The notes below the pieces were generated by a model. It was given only the letters and a program-made list of their open reading frames with translations. It had not been told where the DNA came from and did no database searches. From Allobosea sp. (GTDB lineage Bacteria > Pseudomonadota > Alphaproteobacteria > Rhizobiales > Beijerinckiaceae): a DNA stretch of 64,000 nt. Shown here one piece after another: positions 34,673 to 43,488 of the stretch; the stretch's first letter is position 1, and every line of letters starts with the position of its first letter. The stretch lies in the NCBI RefSeq assembly GCF_017308015.1, contig NZ_JAFKFW010000025.1, positions 1 to 64,000 of the forward strand, written 5' to 3'. Both the position numbers and the translations under genes were made by a program.

Positions 34673-37600
34673 ATGGGTTTTGCTGATAATCCGATCATCA
34701 CCTCGCCGTTCGACAAGCCGAATTGGCATTTCGAACTCGACAATGACGGCCAGCCGACCGGCGCCAAGCTGGCGGGACGTCGTGAGAGCGTTCAGGTCGT
34801 GCCGGTCGCCGCGAGTCGCCGACGGTCTAACCTTCAAGGTTCGCTGGCGCTGGACGATACCACGGGCGGATCGCGAGTCACGACGAATGCACTCGTCAAT
34901 GAAATCCGAACGCACGTGGATCAATGGCGCGCGTTGCCTCCCAGCCAATGGGGGGTAACGCCGGAGACGCAGCGATTGCTCCTGCATTGGCGCGATGAGG
35001 ATCGGACGCGAAAGCTCTTCTTCTGTCAGCGAGAGGCAGTTGAGACGCTGATCTATCTTACCGAAGTCGCGCCGGGCCGATTCAAGAGGCAGATCGAAGA
35101 CGCCAACGCCGAGGCCAATCCGGGTCTCTATCGGCTTGCTTCGAAAATGGCCACCGGTTCCGGAAAGACAACCGTGATGGCGATGATCATCGCGTGGCAC
35201 GCTGTGAATAAGGCGCGCCGTTCCGGCTCAAAGCTCTTTTCGAACGCCTTCCTCATTATCGCCCCGGGCATCACTATCCGCGAGCGTTTGCGCGTTCTGA
35301 TGCCTGAAGCGCCGGACAATCTTTATGAGGCCCTGAACATCGTCCCGACGGACATGATGGACGGCGTTCGTAAGGCGCGGGTTGTGATTACCAACTATCA
35401 CGCCTTCATGCTGCGCGAAACCGAGCAGGTTTCGAAACTCAACCGGCGAATCCTCGGCGGACGCGACGGCGAGAAAAAGTTTACGGAAACCGAAGGCCAG
35501 ATGATCGCGCGCGTTGCGCCCGAGCTCATGGGTCGCAAGGGCGTCATCGTCCTCAATGATGAAGCCCATCATTGCTACCGCCACAAAGTCGGCGGGGATG
35601 AAGAGGTCCTTTCGGCGGAAGACCGTCGGGAAGCCGAACAGAATGAAAAGGCCGCGCGCGTATGGATCGGCGGTGTCGAGGCATTTGACCGCAAGATCGG
35701 TGTCCGCGCAGTCTATGACGTGTCAGCCACGCCTTTCTTCCTGCGCGGCTCGGGCTATCCAGAAGGAACCCTGTTCCCGTGGGTGGTGTCGGATTTTGGA
35801 CTGCTGGACGCCATCGAGAGCGGCATTGTCAAGGTGCCGCGTTTGCCAGTGCTGGACGACTCCATCCAAGGCGATTTGCCGAAATTCAGGAACGTCTATG
35901 AGCATGTGAAGACGAGCTTACCAAAGAAGGGGCGCGGCAAACAGGCCAAGGCGCTAATGGACCCGCAGAAGCTCGATAGCCTGCTTCTTTCGGCAATTGA
36001 CGCCCTCTATCGTCACTATGAAAAGACCTTCGCGGCCTGGAAGCGGGAGCCCGAGCTTGGCCGGCCGCCGGTATTCATCGTCGTTTGCAACAACACTGCC
36101 ACCTCGAAACTCGTCCATGACTGGATCGCGGGCTATGAGGTGACGGAAGGCGAAGGCGAAGCGAAGCAATCCCGCAAGGTACCGGGCGCGCTTCGCCTGT
36201 TCTCCAATATCGACGACAATGGCCGAGAGATCGGTCGAAGGCGAACACTGCTGATCGACAGTGAACAGCTGGATAGCGGCGACGCGCTTTCCGACGATTT
36301 TCGCAAGATCGCGGCGCGTGAGATTGAAGACTTCAAAAACGATTTGCGCCGACGCGGCGACGGCCGCGACCTAGAGAAACTGACGGACGCGGACATTCTT
36401 CGCGAGGCAATGAACACGGTCGGCAGACCCGGCAAGCTCGGTGCTGACATTCGCTGCGTCGTATCCGTTTCGATGCTGACCGAAGGGTGGGACGCGAACA
36501 CCGTCACACACATCATGGGTGTGCGCGCATTTGGCACGCAGCTTCTTTGCGAGCAGGTAGTGGGGCGCGGGCTTCGCCGTGTGTCCTATGAGGTGGACCC
36601 AGCCACGGGTCACTTCCCGGTCGAGTACTGCGATGTCCTGGGCGTGCCCTTCACCTTCGCCCAACAAGGCGCGAACGTCGCGCCAAAAGCACCGCCGCGC
36701 GTCACCCGTGTACGTGCGATGGATGATCGAGTTCAATGGGCGATCCGCTTCCCGAATGTCGAGGGCTATCGCATTGTCTTTCCGCGCAAGCCGTTGAAAG
36801 CCGTCTTCACGAAGGATAGTGCACTTGTGCTGTCGCCGGACAACATTCCCATGCGAACGGAGGTGGAGCCATTCATTGGCGAAGGCTTCACACTCGATTT
36901 GCGCGAGCACGCTGATAAGCTGCGGCTGAAGTCTGTCATCTTCGACGTGGCGGGTTTCCTGTTGCGGGAAAAGTTCCGCGACGCTGACGGCAACCTCGAA
37001 GTCTGGCGCTATCCCGAGTTGGTCCGTATCACGGAAAACTGGTTCGCCCAGTACTTGAAACCCATCGGCGGCTTCCGGCCCGAATTTTTGAAATGGCGCT
37101 CGCTTGCGATCATGGCGGTTGAGAAAATCCACCGCGCGCTCGCAGCTTCCATCCCCGCGCCACCCGACGGATCGGAAGAGCACGGGCTTAAGTTGCCGAT
37201 TCTGAACCCGTACAATCCTGAAGGCTTCTCCCAGAATATCGACTTCAACACGTCCAAGACGACGCTGTTCGATACGCGGGACGGAAAATGCCACCTAAAC
37301 TTCATCGTGGCTGATCAGGACTGGGAGGCGGGCTTTGCGACGCAACTCGCGGCCATCCCTGAGGTCATCGCCTATGTGAAAAATCACAATCTCGGCTTCG
37401 AGGTGCCTTACGAGCATCAGGGCGAAACGCGGCGCTACCGGCCGGACTACATCGTGCGGGTGGACGACGGCGCGCCCGAGCCGCTGAACCTTGTGGTTGA
37501 GATCAAGGGCCTTCGCGACGGGCGGGACGCGGCCAAGGCCGACACGATGGCGAAGCTCTGGATTCCCGCCGTGAATAACGCCAAGGTTCACGGACGCTGG

Positions 37601-37681
37601 GACTTCCTCGAATTCAAGGACATTCCATACGACGTCGAAGCGCGCATCCGCGCTTTCGTGCGCACGCGCATGGCAGCATGA
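34673..37681 (+). CDS. Type III-like restriction endonuclease subunit (helicase plus PD-(D/E)XK nuclease)
   Basis: 1002 residues. Superfamily 2 helicase: Walker A MATGSGKTT (lysine about residue 165), DEAH in LNDEAHHCYRH (about 295), motif III SATPFF and motif VI VGRGLRR. A C-terminal PD-(D/E)XK nuclease has RPDYIV (about 924) and VVEIKG (about 943). This is the layout of Res-type subunits; the BPTD_3080-like restriction family is the closest group I know. It is co-oriented with the gene of unknown function and the methyltransferase, ten bases to the next ATG. It should cut unmethylated DNA using ATP. Confidence 0.9.
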   Translation: MGFADNPIITSPFDKPNWHFELDNDGQPTGAKLAGRRESVQVVPVAASRRRSNLQGSLALDDTTGGSRVTTNALVNEIRTHVDQWRALPPSQWGVTPETQRLLLHWRDEDRTRKLFFCQREAVETLIYLTEVAPGRFKRQIEDANAEANPGLYRLASKMATGSGKTTVMAMIIAWHAVNKARRSGSKLFSNAFLIIAPGITIRERLRVLMPEAPDNLYEALNIVPTDMMDGVRKARVVITNYHAFMLRETEQVSKLNRRILGGRDGEKKFTETEGQMIARVAPELMGRKGVIVLNDEAHHCYRHKVGGDEEVLSAEDRREAEQNEKAARVWIGGVEAFDRKIGVRAVYDVSATPFFLRGSGYPEGTLFPWVVSDFGLLDAIESGIVKVPRLPVLDDSIQGDLPKFRNVYEHVKTSLPKKGRGKQAKALMDPQKLDSLLLSAIDALYRHYEKTFAAWKREPELGRPPVFIVVCNNTATSKLVHDWIAGYEVTEGEGEAKQSRKVPGALRLFSNIDDNGREIGRRRTLLIDSEQLDSGDALSDDFRKIAAREIEDFKNDLRRRGDGRDLEKLTDADILREAMNTVGRPGKLGADIRCVVSVSMLTEGWDANTVTHIMGVRAFGTQLLCEQVVGRGLRRVSYEVDPATGHFPVEYCDVLGVPFTFAQQGANVAPKAPPRVTRVRAMDDRVQWAIRFPNVEGYRIVFPRKPLKAVFTKDSALVLSPDNIPMRTEVEPFIGEGFTLDLREHADKLRLKSVIFDVAGFLLREKFRDADGNLEVWRYPELVRITENWFAQYLKPIGGFRPEFLKWRSLAIMAVEKIHRALAASIPAPPDGSEEHGLKLPILNPYNPEGFSQNIDFNTSKTTLFDTRDGKCHLNFIVADQDWEAGFATQLAAIPEVIAYVKNHNLGFEVPYEHQGETRRYRPDYIVRVDDGAPEPLNLVVEIKGLRDGRDAAKADTMAKLWIPAVNNAKVHGRWDFLEFKDIPYDVEARIRAFVRTRMAA

Positions 37682-37690
37682 GGCGCAACG

Positions 37691-38902
37691 ATGCTCGGCT
37701 CGGCATTATATTATCCACACATAGACATCGACGACGGCGAATGGCTCCGCTCGGCAGTATTGTTTTGGGACGAGATCAAAACCATCGCGCCACGCGCGAT
37801 TGCGCAACCCTATCGGAATTCCGACACCAACATTCTATGGCGCGAAGGCTTCATTGAACCGCTGCGTTGCGACTTACATCCAGAGTTACTTGATGTCCTC
37901 GGCAAGCGCGTTGTTGGTCTTGTGAATCGGGGCTTTTTTCAAGCGGACTTGGAGGCCGATCGCATGACGCGCGACCCCAATCGCTTCGCGCTGATGCACG
38001 CTGACAAGATCGGCATGGGAATTCGCGATCAGTTTCGATACGCCAACTTGCATCCTGAGAAACTAACGCCAGCCCTCCGAGCGCTCGCCATGCGGGCCGG
38101 ATTATCTCACATACATGCCGAAAAAATTGATCCCGAACTGCGTGATTTGCTGGACGAAATCCAGTTTGTCGCGATGCACCCGAATAAGATGTCTCGGCAG
38201 CTGGAGCATATGACGCGTCGTGTTGATCGGCGATTCAACAACGATGGCGAATGGCTGTTGGTCGATGACCGGTTCGCAGAAGTCTATATGGCCGCCCTCG
38301 CCGCACTGCTGTCGAAGGAAACAGAGCTAGCGGCGCTGACCAATGAAGAGCCTTCGATGGGCGTGAACCTCCACACCTTATTGGATGACGTAAAGCCTTC
38401 ATCGCAGTCGGATAAGAAGGGAGCGCTTATTTCATTCGTCATGGAGGCGCTTCGCGTCGATCCGGAGACGCGCGTCGACAAGCTTCTGGCGTTTCGGCGC
38501 GCTCGCAAGGTCCAACTTGCGGAACTATCCGGACATTTCGAAGAATTGTCTGCCAAGATCGTCGCCTGCGAAAACAGCAAGGAACTCAAAGAAAGAGCGA
38601 AACAGGTCTACCAGACACGCATTCGCCCCAAGTTGGAGGCGCTGAAGGACGAACTGACGGACAACTCGATCCAGGCCGTGTGGGAGGGCGTCCAGCGTGC
38701 CGTCACGGTCTCCGTCCCTGCCGGCGGAGCGCTGGCATATTTCACAGGGCTGACTGGCACGACGCTCCTAGCGGCAGGCGCGGCAATTTCAGTCACGGAC
38801 GTAGCCGTGAAGACCCACCTCGCGCGGAACAAGGCTCGCCGCGCATCGCCCTTTACGTATTTGCTCGATGTCGAGCGCAAATTCTCAGTGCGTGATTTCT
38901 GA
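37691..38902 (+). CDS. DUF6236-like protein within the restriction-modification operon
   Basis: 403 residues. The N-terminus LYYPHIDIDDGEWLRSAVLFWDEI is close to the DUF6236 start (YYP plus WL, LFWD). The middle is helical and charged. Residues about 345-375 (VPAGGALAYFTGLTGTTLLA then AAISVTDVAV) form a hydrophobic stretch that could be a membrane hairpin. No catalytic motif recognised. Its stop overlaps the methyltransferase start by one base (TGATG), so the three genes are one operon. The role in the restriction system is unknown: accessory subunit or separate effector are both possible. Confidence 0.7.
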   Translation: MLGSALYYPHIDIDDGEWLRSAVLFWDEIKTIAPRAIAQPYRNSDTNILWREGFIEPLRCDLHPELLDVLGKRVVGLVNRGFFQADLEADRMTRDPNRFALMHADKIGMGIRDQFRYANLHPEKLTPALRALAMRAGLSHIHAEKIDPELRDLLDEIQFVAMHPNKMSRQLEHMTRRVDRRFNNDGEWLLVDDRFAEVYMAALAALLSKETELAALTNEEPSMGVNLHTLLDDVKPSSQSDKKGALISFVMEALRVDPETRVDKLLAFRRARKVQLAELSGHFEELSAKIVACENSKELKERAKQVYQTRIRPKLEALKDELTDNSIQAVWEGVQRAVTVSVPAGGALAYFTGLTGTTLLAAGAAISVTDVAVKTHLARNKARRASPFTYLLDVERKFSVRDF

Positions 38903-41730
38903 TGGCCAAATCTCCCAAGCCCACCGATGTCGATCACTTCGCCCATGGCGGCGCGAAGCGCTACAACATTCCGACGGCGGAAAATCAGGGCCTCGTGCCG
39001 GACGACGACAAAGCGGTGAAGGTGCTGCGCTATCCGCGCAACCCTGACCTTGACCCGCAACTCGTTTGGCGCGGGAAGGATGCGGAGGACGCTGGCGATT
39101 TGGAAGTGGCTGCGCCGCCGGTCTTCATTCAGGAGAAAATCCATCCGCGCGCGCTGATCGAGAATTTGCGCAAACAGTCCAAAGCGCGGCGAAACGATGC
39201 AGCCCCGCAAATCGACTTCTTCCATGACTTCAACGGCCTGCCCGAAAGCTGGAAGGAGGACGCGACTGAAAGCTACTACCATGACGAGGGCAAGTGGTCT
39301 AACCGGATGATCCTGGGGGACAGCCTGCTTGTCATGGGCAGCCTTGCTGAGCGCGAAAAGCTGCGGGGCAAGGTTCAATGCATCTATTTCGACCCGCCCT
39401 ACGGGATCAAGTTCAACTCCAATTGGCAGCCCTCGACGAAAAACCGGAAGGTGGACGAAGGAAAGAGCGCTAGCGTCAGTCGAGAGCCTGAGGTAGTGCG
39501 CGCATTTCGAGATACTTGGAATGATGGAATACACTCATACCTGAGTTATCTCCGTGATCGAGTTCAGGCATGTCGAGAGCTGCTGACTGAATCAGGAAGT
39601 TTTTTTGTTCAAATTGGAGTAGAGAATTCTCATCTCGTTCGTTCAATTTGTGACGAGGTATTCAGGCAAGAAAACTATATTTCAGAAATTTCGATCCAAA
39701 AGACAGGTAGCCAAAGCGGGGATTTTATTCAATCAAATCATGACATCATAATTTGGTATGCGCGCAATAAAGAGCATGCGAAATCATACTACAAATCAAT
39801 TTTTCTCGAAAGAGATGGCAAGCCGTCGCCTGATGATTTGAAGAAAAACACTTTAGACCGAGATGATTTTGGCGCGTACCCCCTCACATCGGACGGCTAT
39901 CGTGAGACTACAACGGTAGATTTCAATCATGAAAATCAGAAATTTCATCCGGGAGCGGGGCGTCATTGGGGCGTGACAGTCCCAGAGCTAGAAAGAGTGG
40001 CGCGGGCGGGTCGTATTGTTAAGCAAGATAAGCAAGTACGACTTCGGTATTTTTGGGACGACTACCCAGTAATGTCTCTTGGGTCATATTGGAATGACGT
40101 TGGTGGCGCGTCTGGAAAGGTATACGTCGTACAGACAACCCCCAAAGTTATTGAACGCTGCCTGTTAATGACTACCAGGCCTGGCGATCTCGTAATGGAT
40201 CCTACGTGCGGTTCCGGCACTACGGCCTTTGTAGCGGAGCAATGGGGACGACGCTGGATCACTATCGACACAAGCCGGGTTGCGCTGACGCTGGCCCGTG
40301 CCCGGCTGATGGGCGCGAAGTTCGACTTTTATCATCTCAAGGACAGTAAGACCGGCGCGGCGGAAGAGGCGAAACTAACTGGCAGGCCGCCAGCCGAGGG
40401 GCCTTTCATCGACGATATTCGGCAAGGCTTTGTCTACAAGCGAGTGCCGCATGTCACGTTGAAATCAATAGCGAGTAATTTAGAAATCGACGTTATCTGG
40501 GAGAAGTTTCAGACCCGGATGGAGCCGTTCCGCAGCGCGTTAAATAGCGCGCTCGGGCGCAAGGACGCATGGGAGGAGTGGCAAGTCCCGCGCGAGGCGG
40601 ATACCAAGTGGCCTGCCGCCGCGCGCGAGGCCCATGTCGAATGGTGGCGCCTTCGCCGTGAGCGCCAAGCCGAGATGGACGCCTCCATCGCCCGAAACGC
40701 CGATGTCGAATACCTCTATGACCAGCCAATCCCCGCGAAGGGCGTCGTGCGCGTCGCCGGGCCGTTCACGGTGGAAAGCCTCTCGCCGCATCGTGTGCTG
40801 CCCTTGGGCGAGGACCCGTTCCTTGCCGAGATGCTTGGTGCCGACGATGGGGCGGACGTCGAACCGGAGCCAATGCAGGAAGCGGTGCCGCCGACGGACT
40901 TCGCGCAAATCGTCTATGAGAACCTGCTCGCCTCGGGCGTGCAGAATACCAAGAAAGGTGAAACGCTAAAATTCGATTGGCTGAAGCCTCGCGTCTCGCG
41001 CTCGGGCCTTGTGCCATTCGAGGGGCAGTACCTCGAAAACGGCGAGGTGCGCCGTGCCGGCATCTGCATCGGCCCGGAATATGACACAGTGGGCTTCGAT
41101 CTCGTGCAGCGCGCCGTCAAAGAGGCGCGCAATGCCTTCTTCGACGCTCTGATCATCTGCGGATTCGCTTTTGCCCCTGAGGTGGATGACACGCGGCTCG
41201 ATTTCCCCATCACCGTGCTCAAGGCCCGCATGAATCAAGACTTGCGCATGGGGGACAAGCTCAAGGCGACGGGCGCGGGTAATCTCTTTGTCGTGTTTGG
41301 CGAGCCCGACATCGTGACCCGCAAACTGGACGGCGACATGGTGCAAGTCGAAATCCGGGGCATGGACATTTTCGATCCGACCACCGGACAGGTGCGATCC
41401 TCGCGGCCTGTCGCTGAGATCAAGGCCGCAATGGCCGCGGATCCCGAACTAACTGCGGACCAATTCTCCGACATCCGCAACGACGTGGCGGCATGGTTCA
41501 TCGACGATGATTACGACGAAGACAACTTCTTCGTGCGGCAAGCTTATTTTGTTGGCGATAGTCCATACGAGGGCCTCAAGCGGGCATTGAAAGCTGAGAT
41601 CGATGAGACGGCATGGGAGGACATGAATTCCACCATTTCACGCCCATTTGCGCGACCCGCGAGGGGGAGCATTTGCGTGAAGGTAATCAACCATTTCGGC
41701 GACGAAGTGCAAAAGGTGTTCGTGGTATAG
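38902..41730 (+). CDS. Type III-like DNA adenine methyltransferase (Mod)
   Basis: 942 residues. Amino-methyltransferase motif IV DPPY (about residue 164, in YFDPPYGIKF) comes before motif I DPTCGSGTT (about 433), the beta-class order used by type III Mod proteins. The interval between them is expected to hold the target-recognition region. That interval (about 39480-40240) is AT-rich: my hand count gives 119 G+C in 300 bases at 39541-39840, against 42 in 60 at 40621-40680. The mosaic suggests exchange of specificity. It protects host DNA and should work with the helicase-nuclease subunit upstream. Confidence 0.9.
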   Translation: MAKSPKPTDVDHFAHGGAKRYNIPTAENQGLVPDDDKAVKVLRYPRNPDLDPQLVWRGKDAEDAGDLEVAAPPVFIQEKIHPRALIENLRKQSKARRNDAAPQIDFFHDFNGLPESWKEDATESYYHDEGKWSNRMILGDSLLVMGSLAEREKLRGKVQCIYFDPPYGIKFNSNWQPSTKNRKVDEGKSASVSREPEVVRAFRDTWNDGIHSYLSYLRDRVQACRELLTESGSFFVQIGVENSHLVRSICDEVFRQENYISEISIQKTGSQSGDFIQSNHDIIIWYARNKEHAKSYYKSIFLERDGKPSPDDLKKNTLDRDDFGAYPLTSDGYRETTTVDFNHENQKFHPGAGRHWGVTVPELERVARAGRIVKQDKQVRLRYFWDDYPVMSLGSYWNDVGGASGKVYVVQTTPKVIERCLLMTTRPGDLVMDPTCGSGTTAFVAEQWGRRWITIDTSRVALTLARARLMGAKFDFYHLKDSKTGAAEEAKLTGRPPAEGPFIDDIRQGFVYKRVPHVTLKSIASNLEIDVIWEKFQTRMEPFRSALNSALGRKDAWEEWQVPREADTKWPAAAREAHVEWWRLRRERQAEMDASIARNADVEYLYDQPIPAKGVVRVAGPFTVESLSPHRVLPLGEDPFLAEMLGADDGADVEPEPMQEAVPPTDFAQIVYENLLASGVQNTKKGETLKFDWLKPRVSRSGLVPFEGQYLENGEVRRAGICIGPEYDTVGFDLVQRAVKEARNAFFDALIICGFAFAPEVDDTRLDFPITVLKARMNQDLRMGDKLKATGAGNLFVVFGEPDIVTRKLDGDMVQVEIRGMDIFDPTTGQVRSSRPVAEIKAAMAADPELTADQFSDIRNDVAAWFIDDDYDEDNFFVRQAYFVGDSPYEGLKRALKAEIDETAWEDMNSTISRPFARPARGSICVKVINHFGDEVQKVFVV

Positions 41731-41975
41731 CCGATACAACTGAAGCAATCGAAGTATGGAGTGCAATGAGCGGCGAAGCCAAAAGTATCGCTGGGGTGAT
41801 ATCTGCGCGCAGATGCCGAACGAACGGGGGATAAGAAGACCTAGGTCGACGGCGGCCGCAAGCATGAGCCCACGACGGACAACATTCGCCAAGCTTGGCC
41901 TGAACGATTTTATGGCTGCGACACAAAGCCATCGAAGGCAAGTGCCTCACCTGTCGGCAGATTGGTAGTGGCTGA
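41731..41975. other. Gap between mod and IS remnant
   Basis: No gene supported. It contains a tight cluster of AvrII, SalI and NotI sites at 41838-41857. Open frames in both directions lack family motifs. Confidence 0.5.
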
Positions 41976-42485
41976 CCTGAGACCCTTTTCTCCTCTGACC
42001 TGAGGGAGAGTTCTGGGTTAGGTGATCCGAGACCATTTGCTGGACAGCCGGAAGGTAGAGTTTCCGGCCTTCGATCACGACGGTGGGCTGGGTGCTCCGC
42101 CGGGATTCTGCAGCAGGATCGGGGGCTTGTTGCCGATGGCCCCGTGCGGCCGATCCTCGTTATAATATCTGAGCCAAACCTCCATCTTTTCGGCCGCGTC
42201 CGCAAGTGTCAGGAACCAGTGGGTGTTCAGGCATTCGCAGCGAAAGCGCCCGTTGAACGCCTCGATGAAAGCATTGTCGGTGGGCTTGCCCGGCCGCGAG
42301 AAGTCGAGCGTGACGCCCTTGGCATAGGCCCACAGGTCGAGATCGCGGCTGACGAACTCGGAACCCTGATCGACCCGGATCGTCTTCGGATAGCCCAGTC
42401 TCGCGCAGACGCGTTCCAGCGTGACGACGCCGGTCTGCTCACACTGCCGCATCCGCCGGACCACTCGGCGGCCATCCAACCTCAG
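41976..42485 (-). mobile_element. Remnant of an IS3-family insertion sequence
   Basis: The transposase 3' end and an end-like sequence TGACCTGAGACC (from 41976, a related TGATCCGAGACC near 42020) are present. The 5' part, including the upstream frame and first catalytic Asp, is missing. The other boundary (about 42480-42490) is not marked by an inverted repeat, so this is a truncated, probably inactive copy. Confidence 0.75.
42075..42479 (-). pseudogene. IS3-family transposase fragment (DDE domain, C-terminal part)
   Basis: Retains the second Asp in TIRVDQGSEF, the conserved GRPGKPTDNAFIEAFNGRFR block with the catalytic Glu (FIEAF) and the YYNEDRPHGAIG tail. The N-terminal frame and the first catalytic Asp are lost; upstream residues read as non-homologous. 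It cannot be an active transposase. Confidence 0.85.
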
Positions 42486-42517
42486 TATCGCTGCTTACTC
42501 TTCGATCACTCTGCGTT

Positions 42518-42934
42518 TCAGGATGACGGTGTCTTCATGTTGATCCAGCTCCAAAATGAGTGAAGCCGATTCGACCAACGGTGGGTGAAGATCAAAAACC
42601 CCAGCGCCAGAGACCAGATTGCAAATCGTACGGCTTCTCGACCCGACATCTCTGCTTCCAAAGATGCAGCCCAATAGGCTTGGTAGTTCGTGCAGTTCAC
42701 CCAATCCTGGAACGTATGCGGCGCTAACGATTTAACCCCATCTCCGAAGAACGGGCTCTTCGTCAGCAGAGTTTTGCAGTCTGGGATAAACGGCGCGCGC
42801 AGTCGCCACATATCGTAAGCAGACCAGCAAGCGACAGCAAGAAAGTACACGCCCCCTGCAACGAGCAGCAGCCAAAATACGAATGCCACTCGGCGCCATC
42901 TAGTATTTAATCGCGCTTGAGCAGCCGCCCACAT
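42518..42934 (-). CDS. Small membrane protein of unknown function at the island's right end
   Basis: 138 residues from ATG at 42932-42934 (AGGGG upstream). Two or three hydrophobic segments (residues about 17-36 and 102-118), a periplasmic-type loop with Cys pairs (IPDCKTLL and WVNCTNY) and a basic, Trp-rich tail. The longer open frame reaching 43609 crosses the right repeat and the terminator, so the shorter start is correct. Function is unknown. Confidence 0.65.
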   Translation of the reverse strand: MWAAAQARLNTRWRRVAFVFWLLLVAGGVYFLAVACWSAYDMWRLRAPFIPDCKTLLTKSPFFGDGVKSLAPHTFQDWVNCTNYQAYWAASLEAEMSGREAVRFAIWSLALGFLIFTHRWSNRLHSFWSWINMKTPSS

Positions 42935-43217
42935 TTTCTGGCCCCTGTGCTGAATCCAATGGCGACCATACCTTTCCCCGTCCACCGGACAAGACTCTGC
43001 CCGGTCGGAAGAATGGGTACGAGCACAGGTAATCCCGGTCCCACTCTGGTCCCACTCACTGGCGCCAACGATGTCCCGGACTCGAAAGCGCTCACTACCC
43101 TTGCCTCGATTCGGCAAGCGAGTTAGCTTCCGTATACAGTTGAAATCATATGAGTTTCGGGAAGGGATTTGGCGCCAATCCAGCCATCGCGCGAGCACGA
43201 TCTCCATGAGATTTTTG
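42935..43217. other. Right-end DNA of the island up to the attachment repeat
   Basis: No gene seen. GGTCCCAC, TC, ACTGGCGCCA at 43048-43067 matches the left copy GGTCCCACACTGGCGCCA at 27913-27930 with a two-base insertion. A further GGTCCCACTCT precedes it at 43037-43047. These may be integrase arm sites. Confidence 0.45.
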
Positions 43218-43277
43218 CCTTGAGGTGGTAGCGGGGAGACCCGTGGAGGTTCGAGTCCTCTCGACCGCACCAAATTC
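43218..43277 (+). repeat. Right attachment-site direct repeat (attR-like, 60 bp)
   Basis: Identical to 27772-27831. It contains the anticodon loop, T-arm and CCA end of tRNA-Leu but no 5' half, so it is not a functional tRNA. The island ends here. Confidence 0.93.
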
Positions 43278-43488
43278 GGACAATGTCCAGCGAAAGGCGA
43301 CCTTCGGGTCGCCTTTCGCGTTTCCGGGCATTGCCAGACGCTTGCACCCGAATCCTCACGTATTGCCGCAACAGCGTTTCGTCCCCCCGCCAAGCGCCGG
43401 AACACTCCCGTCACCAATCGGGCTGACAGGCCGTGCAACTTTGGTAACGTAAACCGGCCGTCAAGCATTCTCCGCAATTCTCCGCGAT
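43278..43488. other. Core DNA between island end and GH25 gene
   Basis: Contains the native tRNA terminator (43290-43323). Beyond it, to 43488, there is nothing I recognise; it should hold the lysozyme promoter. Confidence 0.5.
43290..43323 (+). terminator. Native terminator of tRNA-Leu, now at the right end of the island
   Basis: GCGAAAGGCGACC, TTCG loop, GGTCGCCTTTCGC then GTTT. A 13-bp stem with a stable UUCG tetraloop. It starts 13 bp after the right repeat, exactly where the tRNA's own terminator would have been before integration. Confidence 0.9.

Larger units (their letters stand above)
27772..43277. mobile_element. tRNA-Leu-integrated genomic island with restriction-modification cargo
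   Basis: Bounded by 60-bp direct repeats derived from the tRNA-Leu 3' end, 15,446 bp apart. Contents in order: tyrosine integrase next to the tRNA, AlpA-type regulator, two small genes, P-loop replication ATPase, iteron-like repeats, several small genes, serine resolvase with repeats, type III-like restriction-DUF6236-modification operon, IS3 remnant and a small membrane protein. The gene order integrase, AlpA, primase-like ATPase, origin resembles a phage satellite or integrative element; no capsid, conjugation or lysis genes are visible. Resolution into one insertion or several is not possible from sequence alone. Confidence 0.9.

Noticed and set aside
41838-41857. Contiguous AvrII, SalI and NotI sites resembling a polylinker
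   Set aside because: No vector sequence on either side; such site clusters occur by chance in GC-rich DNA. Would need raw-read confirmation.
43218-43277. Second tRNA-Leu gene
   Set aside because: Only the 3' part is present; the acceptor 5' half and D-arm are missing. It is the right attachment repeat.
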